The notes under the pieces are model-generated. The model did not search any database. It saw only the letters and a program-made list of their open reading frames with translations, and was not told the origin of the DNA. A stretch of DNA of 47,499 bases from a virus: positions 1 through 47,499 of the IMG/VR virus record IMGVR_UViG_3300005096_000101; one strand, 5' to 3'. A program made the position numbers and the translations under genes. How positions within the stretch are numbered: the first letter of the stretch is position 1; each line of letters starts with the position of its first letter. Shown here piece after piece: positions 1 to 5,900 of this stretch.

Positions 1-23
1 AAAAAAAAAAAAAAAAAAAAAAA
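1..23. repeat. Terminal A23 homopolymer (left end)
   Basis: The window opens with 23 consecutive A residues. The right end also finishes with exactly 23 A on the same strand, so the two tracts are a direct repeat. If they are one tract read twice, the molecule closes to a circle of about 47,476 bp. 3' dA-tailing of a linear molecule would give T, not A, at this end, so tailing alone does not explain both ends. Confidence 0.9.
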
Positions 24-127
24 GAACACTGTAGAGCAGAAGTGTCAAATCAAGCCCGATAAGGCTTTGTCAACGGATAACATAGCCATACTCTTAGCTG
101 GGTATTGCTCAGAACGAAAAAACACGC

Positions 128-333
128 ATATACCCCCATTTGACCAAATCTATGAAATCAGGTGTATTCTAGGGGTTATAGACGGGTTTTTCAGGTGTAG
201 CATTGAAATGTAAGGGTTTTTTGGCGTTTGGTAATTTTCCGACCGCCAAATTTAACGCTATGGCGCAAAACGTCTTCCGGCGCATGGTATTATGTAAAAA
301 CTTTAAACCCGTGCCACGGACCGGCATTTGCCC
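128..333 (+). repeat. Left arm of diverged inverted (terminal) repeat
   Basis: Read on the plus strand, this segment matches the reverse complement of 47181-47385. From ATATACCCC (128-136) to GCATGGTA (282-289) the arms align with no gap over 162 positions, with 104 identities by hand count. Conserved blocks are ATATACCCC, ACCAAATCTAT (143-153), AGGTGTA (160-166 and 193-199), GTTATAGA (175-182), TAAGG (211-215) and AAATTTA (248-254). A further block, ATTTGCCC (326-333), is offset by one base. No gene lies in 24-403. The block pattern with repeated AGGTGTA suggests protein-binding sites, for example an origin or genome-end function; that is inference. Confidence 0.85.
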
Positions 334-347
334 GCACAAACGAAAAT

Positions 348-379
348 AGCCCGATAGGGTGTTTATTTCCTACCGGGCT
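348..379 (-). terminator. Rho-independent-like terminator of left-end leftward operon
   Basis: An 11-position stem (348-358 with 369-379, ten pairs and one A-C mismatch) encloses a 10-nt loop. On the minus strand it is followed by ATTTTCGTTTG, a moderately T-rich run. It lies about 25 nt beyond the stop of the last leftward gene (404-559), where an operon terminator would be expected. The T tract is imperfect, so efficiency is uncertain. Confidence 0.6.
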
Positions 380-403
380 ATTGAGCCGTATTGATTAACT
401 GAT

Positions 404-559
404 TTATTCTGCCAGATTGACCATGAAATAATCAAAAGCATCGATTTGGCGGTCGAATGTTTTTCCGCGACCATCGGCAAAGGAAACACAAAAGCCATTG
501 CCGTTGCGTAACTTTTCGATGAATGAGTCGCCCGACTTGCATACAATCATTTTCCACAT
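404..559 (-). CDS. Small hypothetical protein (51 aa)
   Basis: A 51-residue ORF starts at ATG 559 behind an AAAAGGAC ribosome site and ends at TAA 404-406. The protein begins MWKMIVCKSGDSF and has a central GFCVSFADGRGKTF stretch followed by an aromatic-rich tail (DAFDYFMVNLAE), which suggests a small beta-rich fold. I do not recognise the family. It is the last gene of the left-end leftward operon, between a strong hairpin (587-612) in its leader and the terminator at 348-379. Confidence 0.65.
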   Translation of the reverse strand: MWKMIVCKSGDSFIEKLRNGNGFCVSFADGRGKTFDRQIDAFDYFMVNLAE

Positions 560-586
560 GTCCTTTTACCTTGGTTGAAATTATTC

Positions 587-612
587 GCCGGGGGTAAAAC
601 CGCACCCCCGGC
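587..612 (-). promoter_or_regulatory. Leader stem-loop H1
   Basis: A perfect 9-bp stem (587-595 with 604-612, GCCGGGGGT/ACCCCCGGC) has an 8-nt loop. It sits between the stop of the 626-1111 gene and the ribosome site of the 404-559 gene. On the minus strand it is followed by GAATAATTTC, not a U tract, so it is unlikely to be a minus-strand terminator. It belongs to a set of hairpins that precede leftward genes. Confidence 0.7.
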
Positions 613-625
613 TTGTTTTTGTGTT

Positions 626-1111
626 TTAAAGGCCAAAGTCAGCCAAGTCAATTGAATTCTGAACTTCTTTCCTTGTGGCGATTGCCTTTTCTGCTTGAGT
701 CGTAAAGTCCGGGTTCCGTTCAATCAACTTGTCAAGAATTGTGTTCCGTGCATCCATTTCAAGCGCGGTAAAGACGCTATACTTTTTGCCTTGTGCAATT
801 AAATTTGCCTTGAGAACGTCACGGGCAATTATCCGCGCTTCCTTAGTCACGTTATCGACTTGTGCGACTGGCGTTCTGCCGAGAATACCATTGTACAAAT
901 CATCACGCATTTTTTCGGCATGGGCGATTTTATCGGCAATCGTGGGGAACAATTCATTTGAACCGATTGCATCGTTAAGCAACCGTTGCACACCCTTAGC
1001 AATCAAATGTTCAATCGCCGCTTGTGGCAGTTTCGTTGCATCAACAACCACTTTACCTTCTTTACGGATATTCGCCACATATTCAGTCTTTTCTATTTCA
1101 AATTTAAACAT
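626..1111 (-). CDS. Phage protein, paralogue of the 38640-39143 product (161 aa)
   Basis: The start is set at ATG 1111 because it follows AGAAAAGGAAATAAG; the longer reading from 1174 would run through a hairpin and has no ribosome site. The C-terminal half shares a pattern with the protein at 38640-39143: KEAR-IA, then KAN with A-G, then FT, then an I-P-A segment, ending in DLADFGL against LEGLDLG. The N-terminal LPQAAIEHLIAKGVQRLLNDA resembles small conserved proteins of proteobacterial phages whose function is unknown to me. Being duplicated in an early region suggests a nucleic-acid or replication role, which is inference. Confidence 0.75.
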   Translation of the reverse strand: MFKFEIEKTEYVANIRKEGKVVVDATKLPQAAIEHLIAKGVQRLLNDAIGSNELFPTIADKIAHAEKMRDDLYNGILGRTPVAQVDNVTKEARIIARDVLKANLIAQGKKYSVFTALEMDARNTILDKLIERNPDFTTQAEKAIATRKEVQNSIDLADFGL

Positions 1112-1147
1112 CTTATTTCCTTTTCTCATTTTGGCAAAATTGCCTAG

Positions 1148-1174
1148 TTGCGCACGAACCGACTCCATGCGCAA
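1148..1174 (-). promoter_or_regulatory. Leader stem-loop H7
   Basis: TTGCGCA at 1148-1154 pairs perfectly with TGCGCAA at 1168-1174, leaving a 13-nt loop. A second small palindrome (GGCAAAATTGCC, 1133-1144) lies between it and the ribosome site of the 626-1111 gene. The arrangement (hairpin, linker, AAGGA-type site, ATG) matches the other leader hairpins of the leftward genes. Confidence 0.6.
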
Positions 1175-1187
1175 TCTGTCAATTTTA

Positions 1188-1451
1188 TTACTTCAAAATT
1201 ATAGTTACCCTTTTTCTGCCACTGTCTAAAAATTCTACAACTTCAATTCCCGCAATTTCATTAAAGAAATTTAATAAATCTTCATCTGATTTATTTATTA
1301 ATCTTAATGGTGCCCGCAATCGTTGCCCGCCAACTTGGAAAATTACGTGCATTGGCCATCCATCATCGGCAATGATTTTAAAATCAATAAAATCAGTCTT
1401 AATCGTTTCACTTTGATTTGTGGTGATTTTTGTAGTGATATATTTTGTCAT
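1188..1451 (-). CDS. Hypothetical protein (87 aa)
   Basis: An 87-residue ORF starts at ATG 1451 with AAGGAATTGAGAAA immediately upstream. The protein alternates hydrophobic and polar residues (FIDFKIIADDGWPMHVIFQV, then RAPLRLINKSDEDLLNFFNEIAG), which suggests a small alpha/beta fold, and it ends in a basic strand RKRVTIILK. No family is recognised. Its leader carries stem-loop H2 and a small GGGA/TCCC hairpin, an arrangement repeated before the 1996-2139 gene. Confidence 0.65.
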   Translation of the reverse strand: MTKYITTKITTNQSETIKTDFIDFKIIADDGWPMHVIFQVGGQRLRAPLRLINKSDEDLLNFFNEIAGIEVVEFLDSGRKRVTIILK

Positions 1452-1470
1452 TTTCTCAATTCCTTATTCC

Positions 1471-1518
1471 GGGACTATTCCCTAATTGCCGACTGATTTA
1501 ACACCACCAATCGGCAAT
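1471..1518 (-). promoter_or_regulatory. Leader stem-loops H2 plus mini-hairpin
   Basis: ATTGCCGA (1485-1492) pairs perfectly with TCGGCAAT (1511-1518) around an 18-nt loop. A small GGGA/TCCC hairpin (1471-1474 with 1479-1482) follows on the minus strand, then the AAGGA ribosome site and ATG 1451. The same two-hairpin layout, including GGGAATxxTCCCG and TTGAGAAAATG, recurs at 2158-2199. Confidence 0.65.
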
Positions 1519-1528
1519 CCGTGAAGAG

Positions 1529-1708
1529 CTACCAGTCTTCCTGCATAAAGATAGGACCAATTACTGCCATACCTTCAAATTCTTTACCTTCTATTTTTGC
1601 ATCACGATTTTGTATAAATTTTTGAGCCTTCTTTCGTTTATTAAACGGTCCAAAGAAAGTACAAAATTTATTTTCATACCAAGCTATGACCATAAAACGT
1701 TTTTGCAT
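1529..1708 (-). CDS. Small basic hypothetical protein (59 aa)
   Basis: A 59-residue ORF runs from ATG 1708 (after AAAAGGAATATAAA) to TAG 1529-1531. It begins MQKRFMVIAWYENKFCTFFG, followed by a basic segment NKRKKAQKFIQNR and an acidic end MQEDW. It resembles small DNA- or protein-binding early phage proteins in size and charge only; no domain is recognised. It is co-directional with its neighbours and spaced for one operon. Confidence 0.65.
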   Translation of the reverse strand: MQKRFMVIAWYENKFCTFFGPFNKRKKAQKFIQNRDAKIEGKEFEGMAVIGPIFMQEDW

Positions 1709-1721
1709 TTTATATTCCTTT

Positions 1722-1802
1722 TCAGTTTGCCAATGCTACGCTAATCGCGTCTTGAATTTCTTCGACTGTTTCCGCTTCAATTTGTTCAATAAGGTGTAAC
1801 AT
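1722..1802 (-). CDS. 26-residue acidic peptide
   Basis: A 26-codon ORF starts at ATG 1802, preceded by GAAAGGAG with good spacing, the strongest ribosome site in this cluster. The sequence MLHLIEQIEAETVEEIQDAI is predicted to form one amphipathic acidic helix. It fits the gap between its neighbours (1708 and 1819) exactly, which supports a real gene. Function is unknown; a short acidic helix could act as an inhibitor or adaptor of a host protein. Confidence 0.55.
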   Translation of the reverse strand: MLHLIEQIEAETVEEIQDAISVALAN

Positions 1803-1818
1803 TTTCGCTCCTTTCAAT

Positions 1819-1992
1819 TTAGGCATTAATTACGTCTAAAACCTTTTGCCCTATTTTAATCGTTGCTTCAATACATTCTTGCGGCGCTTCTTTATTAACT
1901 TGGTCTTTAATGCCCAATATAAGACAATTGATCAAAATTTCCACGTCGTATAGGGACAGTTCAAGTGTTACGAATTTTTCATCTTTACTCAT
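1819..1992 (-). CDS. Small hypothetical protein (57 aa)
   Basis: A 57-residue ORF starts at ATG 1992 behind AAAAGGATTGAAAA. The N-terminus MSKDEKFVTLELSLYDVEIL is followed by a helical segment with three cysteines across the protein. It has the same MSK(D/E) start as the adjacent 47-residue product and the same GATTGA-AAAATG start context, which suggests local duplication of the translation-start module. No family is recognised. Confidence 0.65.
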   Translation of the reverse strand: MSKDEKFVTLELSLYDVEILINCLILGIKDQVNKEAPQECIEATIKIGQKVLDVINA

Positions 1993-1995
1993 TTT

Positions 1996-2139
1996 TCAAT
2001 CCTTTTCTATAGTGGTTTCTAAAGATAATTTATCAATTGCCACATTTATTGCTTTAACAAAATCTTTGTTATGTTTCCAATAATTTTTCATAGCTTTTAA
2101 ATCTGATAATGTTTCGTGTAAAACATTTTCTTTACTCAT
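1996..2139 (-). CDS. Small hypothetical protein (47 aa)
   Basis: A 47-residue ORF runs from ATG 2139 (after AAGGATTGAGAAA) to TGA 1996-1998. It is largely helical and charged (MSKENVLHETLSDLKAMKNY, then NKDFVKAINVAIDKLSLE). Its end, IEKD, is encoded by the ribosome-site sequence of the next gene. The leader carries stem-loop H3. No function can be assigned. Confidence 0.65.
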   Translation of the reverse strand: MSKENVLHETLSDLKAMKNYWKHNKDFVKAINVAIDKLSLETTIEKD

Positions 2140-2157
2140 TTTCTCAATCCTTTTTTC

Positions 2158-2199
2158 GGGATAATTCCCACAAGGGCTAGCAAATTGAGTCCGCTAGCC
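2158..2199 (-). promoter_or_regulatory. Leader stem-loops H3 plus mini-hairpin
   Basis: GGCTAGC (2175-2181) pairs with GCTAGCC (2193-2199) over an 11-nt loop. A GGGA/TCCC mini-hairpin (2158-2161 with 2166-2169) follows on the minus strand and then the AAGGA site for ATG 2139. It is closely similar in layout and in the mini-hairpin sequence to the element at 1471-1518, although the large stems differ completely in sequence. Confidence 0.65.
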
Positions 2200-2214
2200 T
2201 AAGCGCGAGTTACC

Positions 2215-2595
2215 TTAAATTACACTTTCACCATATGAAAAGCCAATATCAAGTTTTACGTCCAAAAGAAGTTCGTAAAATTCTTTTAATTCAGTCGCAA
2301 GTTTATAATCTTCAAACTTTCTTTTAAACAATTTAACAAGCGATTTATCTTGATAAAATCCTTTTCCTTTTTGGTTATAACTAACCGAATGATGCACATG
2401 AATATGATAAAGTTTCATTCCCGCCGTTCCATTTTTTACCCGGTCGCGGCATTGCTTCCGTTCCCCCATTATACATACCCCATTGACGATTGCAACCCCT
2501 AATTCTAACTGATCTTTCCCTTCCTTTCCATTTTCCCAGCTAATTCCCGTGCATTTTATTGATTTAATGCAGTTAATAGAGAAGGGGAGGCGCAA
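2215..2595 (-). CDS. Hypothetical protein, start uncertain (up to 126 aa)
   Basis: The frame is open from TTG 2595 to TAA 2215. No good ribosome site precedes the TTG; internal ATG codons at residue 43 (2469, after GGGGTATGTATA) or residue 60 are alternatives. The central part carries HIHVHHS (residues 63-69), a possible metal-binding cluster, followed by a basic, helical C-terminus (KSLVKLFKRKFEDYKLATEL). It is the first leftward gene next to the divergent region. No family is recognised. Confidence 0.45.
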   Translation of the reverse strand: MRLPFSINCIKSIKCTGISWENGKEGKDQLELGVAIVNGVCIMGERKQCRDRVKNGTAGMKLYHIHVHHSVSYNQKGKGFYQDKSLVKLFKRKFEDYKLATELKEFYELLLDVKLDIGFSYGESVI

Positions 2596-2987
2596 TTTTT
2601 AAAAAATTTTACAATTTTCCTTCATAATCTTCATCGTTGTTGGGGGAATGTCTACCTGGTGTAGGGTATAATTGCGCGCAAATGACTGTAATTGCAACCC
2701 TATGCTGCAAGAATTTCTCTCGTATATGTCAAATCTGCAACTTAGACTTCGCTGGTACCGGGGGCCGCACACCCACACCCACCCCCTTTCGATATTTTTA
2801 TGCAGTTTTTTACTATATACGTATAAAATAGCTGGGAAAGAAAAATAATATTTTGAAAAATTGTGGAAATTAGGCCGAAAGTATGGCCAGAAAGGGCTGT
2901 GAATAGTAAATATTTAGCAGCAATGTATGGGCATTTTGGCGCATTTTCCCTCTTGCCACTCTCTATATACTGTGCTACAGGGAGAAT
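2596..2987. other. Divergent intergenic region
   Basis: About 390 bp separate the leftward early genes from the rightward structural block, so promoters for both directions are expected here. A perfect TATAAT lies on the plus strand at 2667-2672 but has no matching -35 at 16-18 bp. A TTGACA is read on the minus strand at 2727-2732 without a good -10. There is a C-rich tract at about 2766-2788 and an AT-rich part at 2810-2870. CTGGTGTAGG near 2656 resembles the AGGTGTA units of the end repeats. I could not assign a promoter with confidence. Confidence 0.5.
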
Positions 2988-3587
2988 ATGGAACTTTCCC
3001 AACTACCGACCATACTACAGTCGCCGAAAACAATCGGGCGTAAAGAAAAGGCAATAGAAGTACTGTCTATTCGCCCCCTCATCGGGGAAGACCTGGACAA
3101 GTTTCTTGAAGAACAGGGAACTAAACCAGTCCCTATTAAAGCTCTCCGCCAAAAACACCACGCACTTGCTCGCGCACTTGCTAGCGGAATGGATGATAAT
3201 AAAGCCGGACTCATTACTGGCTACAATGCTTCTTACGTTTCTATTCTGAAATCCGATCCCACATTTAAAAATCTTGTTTACCTGTACCAAAAAGAACAGG
3301 ATGATATTTTTGCGGATATGAACCAAAAACTCGCAAATGTTTCTATGGATGCACTTTCTGAGTTATCTGATCGTCTCGAAGATACTCCAGATGATTTTTC
3401 CGTCGCACAGCTTATGGATATTGTAGTTAAAACTGCAGACCGCTCCGGTAATGGCCCACAAACTTCACAAACAGTAAACGTAAACTTTGGTATTGCCGAT
3501 CGTCTTCAAGCAGCCCGTGAACGTTCAATCCTTGCAGACTGTGAAGTAATCGACATAACCCCTAATGAAAGTTTAGAAGATGAGTAA
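2988..3587 (+). CDS. terS: Terminase small subunit (199 aa)
   Basis: It starts at ATG 2988 after CAGGGAGAAT. A basic segment (KALRQKHHALARALASGMD, around residues 52-70) leads into a helix-turn-helix-like ALASGMDDNKAGLITGYNAS and then KSDPTFKNLVYLYQ, a layout typical of podovirus and siphovirus small terminases that bind the packaging start site. A coiled-coil-like DIFADMNQKLANVSMDALSE region and an acidic C-terminus follow. It is first in the rightward block with the large terminase three genes downstream, which supports the call. Its stop overlaps the next start. Confidence 0.75.
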   Translation: MELSQLPTILQSPKTIGRKEKAIEVLSIRPLIGEDLDKFLEEQGTKPVPIKALRQKHHALARALASGMDDNKAGLITGYNASYVSILKSDPTFKNLVYLYQKEQDDIFADMNQKLANVSMDALSELSDRLEDTPDDFSVAQLMDIVVKTADRSGNGPQTSQTVNVNFGIADRLQAARERSILADCEVIDITPNESLEDE

Positions 3588-3819
3588 TAGAACTGTTCCT
3601 GCAGTTAAAATTGTAGTTGAAACTCCCGATGATGCCGGTGATTTTTCCCCGTGTCGAGGATTTATTCTCCCATCCACAGGCGCTATAACTGTAGACACTA
3701 AAGGCGGAAGTTCAAATGTTACAATTCCAAGTCTAGCTGGTGGTATAATCCACCCTATCGAACTTATTCGTATCTACGCTACAGGAACTGACGCCAGTTC
3801 AGTCATTCTGGTGTATTAA
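3580..3819 (+). CDS. Small head-region protein (79 aa)
   Basis: A beta-rich 79-residue protein overlaps terS by 8 nt. It has the pattern FILPSTGAITVDTKGGSSNV, then PSLAGGIIHPIELIRIYATG with a hydrophobic end (SVILVY). Small proteins of this style sit in the terminase/portal region of many proteobacterial phages and are of unknown or decoration-type function. The position between terminase genes suggests a head accessory role, which is inference. Confidence 0.7.
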   Translation: MSNRTVPAVKIVVETPDDAGDFSPCRGFILPSTGAITVDTKGGSSNVTIPSLAGGIIHPIELIRIYATGTDASSVILVY

Positions 3820-3821
3820 AA

Positions 3822-4151
3822 ATGGCTGAACATTCTCTCGTAAACATGAAAAGATCGAAGACTAAAAAATCTGAAGATACTTCTAAACCTTTTGAAGAGC
3901 CAGATTTTCCCTATGGTCTTACTCTCTATCTCGGGGATGAAGAACTTTCAAAACTTGGCCTCAGTGAAACTCCAAAAATCGGACAAGAATTTCAAGTAGC
4001 TGGCCTTGGCAAAGTAATATCAATAAATGAAAGTGCTGATGAAAATTCTTCTTCAAAATCAGTAACAATTCAACTCACAGATCTTTCTTTAACTGGGGAC
4101 AAAGTAGCAAAACCTGCCGATAAACTTTTTGGAGACGCTACCAGTGAATGA
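3822..4151 (+). CDS. Putative capsid staple protein (109 aa)
   Basis: The core FPYGLTLYLGDEELSKLGL, followed by P-IGQEFQVAGLGKVISI and the SVTIQLTDLSL strand, resembles the family annotated as capsid staple proteins in podoviruses (a P-YGL--L-d--L-kLGl pattern, then a beta-rich part ending in QLTDL). The protein ends KPADKLFGDATSE. The ADKLFG peptide also forms the C-terminus of the scaffold protein (10452-11108), suggesting a shared contact on the capsid. Its stop overlaps the GTG start of terL. Confidence 0.6.
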   Translation: MAEHSLVNMKRSKTKKSEDTSKPFEEPDFPYGLTLYLGDEELSKLGLSETPKIGQEFQVAGLGKVISINESADENSSSKSVTIQLTDLSLTGDKVAKPADKLFGDATSE

Positions 4152-5649
4152 CGATCTCATCATCGAGTGCGCATCTTACGTTAACAAACCTTATCAGTTT
4201 GTAATGTTTGCTTTTCCTTGGGGAGAAGCTGGAAGTGAACTCGCCGATAAGACCGGTCCGGAAAAATGGCAGAAAGAACTCCTGGTCCAACTGGGAAACA
4301 AACTCATAACAATAACACAGGCAATTAAACTCGCCCGTACTTCCGGGCATGGAGTTGGTAAATCTGCCCTCGTTGCCTGGATTATGATTTGGGCGATGGC
4401 TACATTCGAAGATACAAAAGGCGTCGTTACAGCTAATACAGAAAACCAACTTAAAACTAAAACCTGGGCCGAACTTGCTAAATGGCATCGCCTGTCTATT
4501 TGTAAATCTCTTTTTAAAATAACCGCCACTAAATATTATTCTGTCGATCCTGACCATGAAAATACGTGGAAAATCGACATGGTTCCCTGGAGCGAAAAGA
4601 ACACTGAGGCATTTGCTGGTCTTCACAATCAGGGCAAACGCCTTATAGTTATTTTCGATGAAGGTTCCGGCATTCCCGATATTATTTGGGAAGTTACTGA
4701 AGGCGCTCTTACAGACGATAATACTCAAATCATCTGGGCAGTGTTCGGAAACCCTACCCGTAATTCAGGCCGTTTCCGTGAGTGTTTTGATCGTGGGAAA
4801 TTTGCCAAACGCTGGGATCACTACCGTATTGACTCCCGTGAAGTATCCTTTACCAATAAGGAACAAATCCAGGAGTGGATAGATGACTATGGGGAAGACC
4901 ACGATTTCATCCGTGTTCGTGTCCGTGGAATTTTCCCTCGTGTAGATGCTCAATCTTTCATTGCATGGGACTTGGCTAAAGAAGCTGTATACCGTGAAGT
5001 TGAACACCAACCGCATGCTTCAGTCGTTCTTGGCGTAGATGTTGGGCGCTTCGGAACTGATCCTTCAGTCATCTACCCCCGTTGCGGACGTGACGCATCT
5101 TCTCGCCAGCCACAGTCTTATCTCAATGTCTCTATTGTTGAACTCGCCAAACATGTTACAATTGCAGCCTCAGTCTATAATGCTATATATGTATTCGTAG
5201 ACGCTGGCGGCGTGGGCGGGGGTCTAGTCGATATCTTGCGGGCCGGTGGGTTGCCTGTAATTGAAGTTGATTTCGGCTCTCGCCCAGATAATACAAACAC
5301 CTACACACGTGGAGTTAAATACGCCAATAAACGTGCTGAAATTTGGGGTGAAATGCGAGACTGGCTCAAGACCGGTTCTATCATTGAAAAAATTCCCGGA
5401 CGTGAATTCACTTTAGTGGATGAACTCTCCGGTCCAAACTATGATATTCAAAAAAGAACTGAAGCAATAATTCTCGAAGGCAAACGGGATATGCACAGGC
5501 GAGGCATTCCTTCACCAAACATGGCAGATGCACTCGCAACAACTTTTGCTTTTCCTGATTACATCCCGCCTCTCGCAAATCAAGCATTCCTCCAACCAAC
5601 TGTCGCTAAAGACTACGATCCTTTCTCAATGGAAAATATTTACTCATGA
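4144..5649 (+). CDS. terL: Terminase large subunit, packaging ATPase/nuclease (501 aa)
   Basis: GTG 4144 is chosen as start because GGAG lies 9 nt upstream at 4131-4134; the upstream TTG at 4129 would overlap that site. Residue numbers are from the GTG. ATPase motifs are ARTSGHGVGKS (Walker A, about 64-74) and LIVIFDEGSG (Walker B, D172/E173). The RNase H-like nuclease begins at VLGVDVGRFGTD (D299), with a second acidic motif FVDAGGVGGG and a C-terminal NMADALATTFAF. The motor translocates DNA into proheads through the portal at 5900 and cuts concatemers. Length is normal for the family. Confidence 0.93.
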   Translation: MNDDLIIECASYVNKPYQFVMFAFPWGEAGSELADKTGPEKWQKELLVQLGNKLITITQAIKLARTSGHGVGKSALVAWIMIWAMATFEDTKGVVTANTENQLKTKTWAELAKWHRLSICKSLFKITATKYYSVDPDHENTWKIDMVPWSEKNTEAFAGLHNQGKRLIVIFDEGSGIPDIIWEVTEGALTDDNTQIIWAVFGNPTRNSGRFRECFDRGKFAKRWDHYRIDSREVSFTNKEQIQEWIDDYGEDHDFIRVRVRGIFPRVDAQSFIAWDLAKEAVYREVEHQPHASVVLGVDVGRFGTDPSVIYPRCGRDASSRQPQSYLNVSIVELAKHVTIAASVYNAIYVFVDAGGVGGGLVDILRAGGLPVIEVDFGSRPDNTNTYTRGVKYANKRAEIWGEMRDWLKTGSIIEKIPGREFTLVDELSGPNYDIQKRTEAIILEGKRDMHRRGIPSPNMADALATTFAFPDYIPPLANQAFLQPTVAKDYDPFSMENIYS

Positions 5650-5900
5650 CCAGTCTTTTTAAAAAACCTAAAATCAAAGAACCTAAAGTTGTTCCTGACG
5701 CAGTTGATCCCCAATCTGTAACACCTAGAGCCGCTGTAAATCCTTCCACTACAGCCGTTGCTTCTAGCACTTCTACAGGCGCTCAGGCTGCTTCACGTAC
5801 AGGCGGCTTTACTTCTTTCATTTCCACAGGCTCCACCGGTCTTAAACGAAAAGGCCGCACAGCTAAGAAAACTCTTTTAGGCGGTGGAACAGTTTCTTAA
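5646..5900 (+). CDS. Small Ser/Thr/Ala-rich basic protein (84 aa)
   Basis: It overlaps terL by ATGA and abuts the portal start. The first 20 residues are Lys/Pro rich (MTSLFKKPKIKEPK), the middle is low-complexity Ser/Thr/Ala, and the end is basic (GLKRKGRTAKK), so it is likely unstructured. Comparable small low-complexity proteins lie between terminase and portal in many podoviruses. Function is unknown; a packaging or head accessory role is only suggested by position. Confidence 0.7.
   Translation: MTSLFKKPKIKEPKVVPDAVDPQSVTPRAAVNPSTTAVASSTSTGAQAASRTGGFTSFISTGSTGLKRKGRTAKKTLLGGGTVS

Noticed and set aside
587-620. Strong GC hairpin followed by TTGTTTTT on the plus strand, as a plus-strand terminator
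   Set aside because: No plus-strand gene lies upstream; position and direction fit a leader hairpin of the leftward gene, although termination of stray rightward transcripts is possible.
1112-1200. TTGACA on the minus strand before the 626-1111 gene as a promoter
   Set aside because: No -10-like hexamer at the right distance; the region forms hairpin H7 instead.
729-1229. Plus-strand open frame of 166 codons
   Set aside because: Antisense shadow of the 626-1111 gene; Ser/Leu-rich composition typical of shadows.
2667-2672. Perfect TATAAT on the plus strand
   Set aside because: No acceptable -35 at 16-18 bp and no extended -10 TG, so it is not called a promoter.
2637-2831. Plus-strand open frame in the divergent region
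   Set aside because: No ribosome site, odd composition and a low-complexity C-rich stretch giving TPTPTP; it overlaps the region where promoters are expected.
2742-3002. Minus-strand open frame overlapping the start of terS
   Set aside because: It runs across the terS start and its ribosome site and shows no coding signal.
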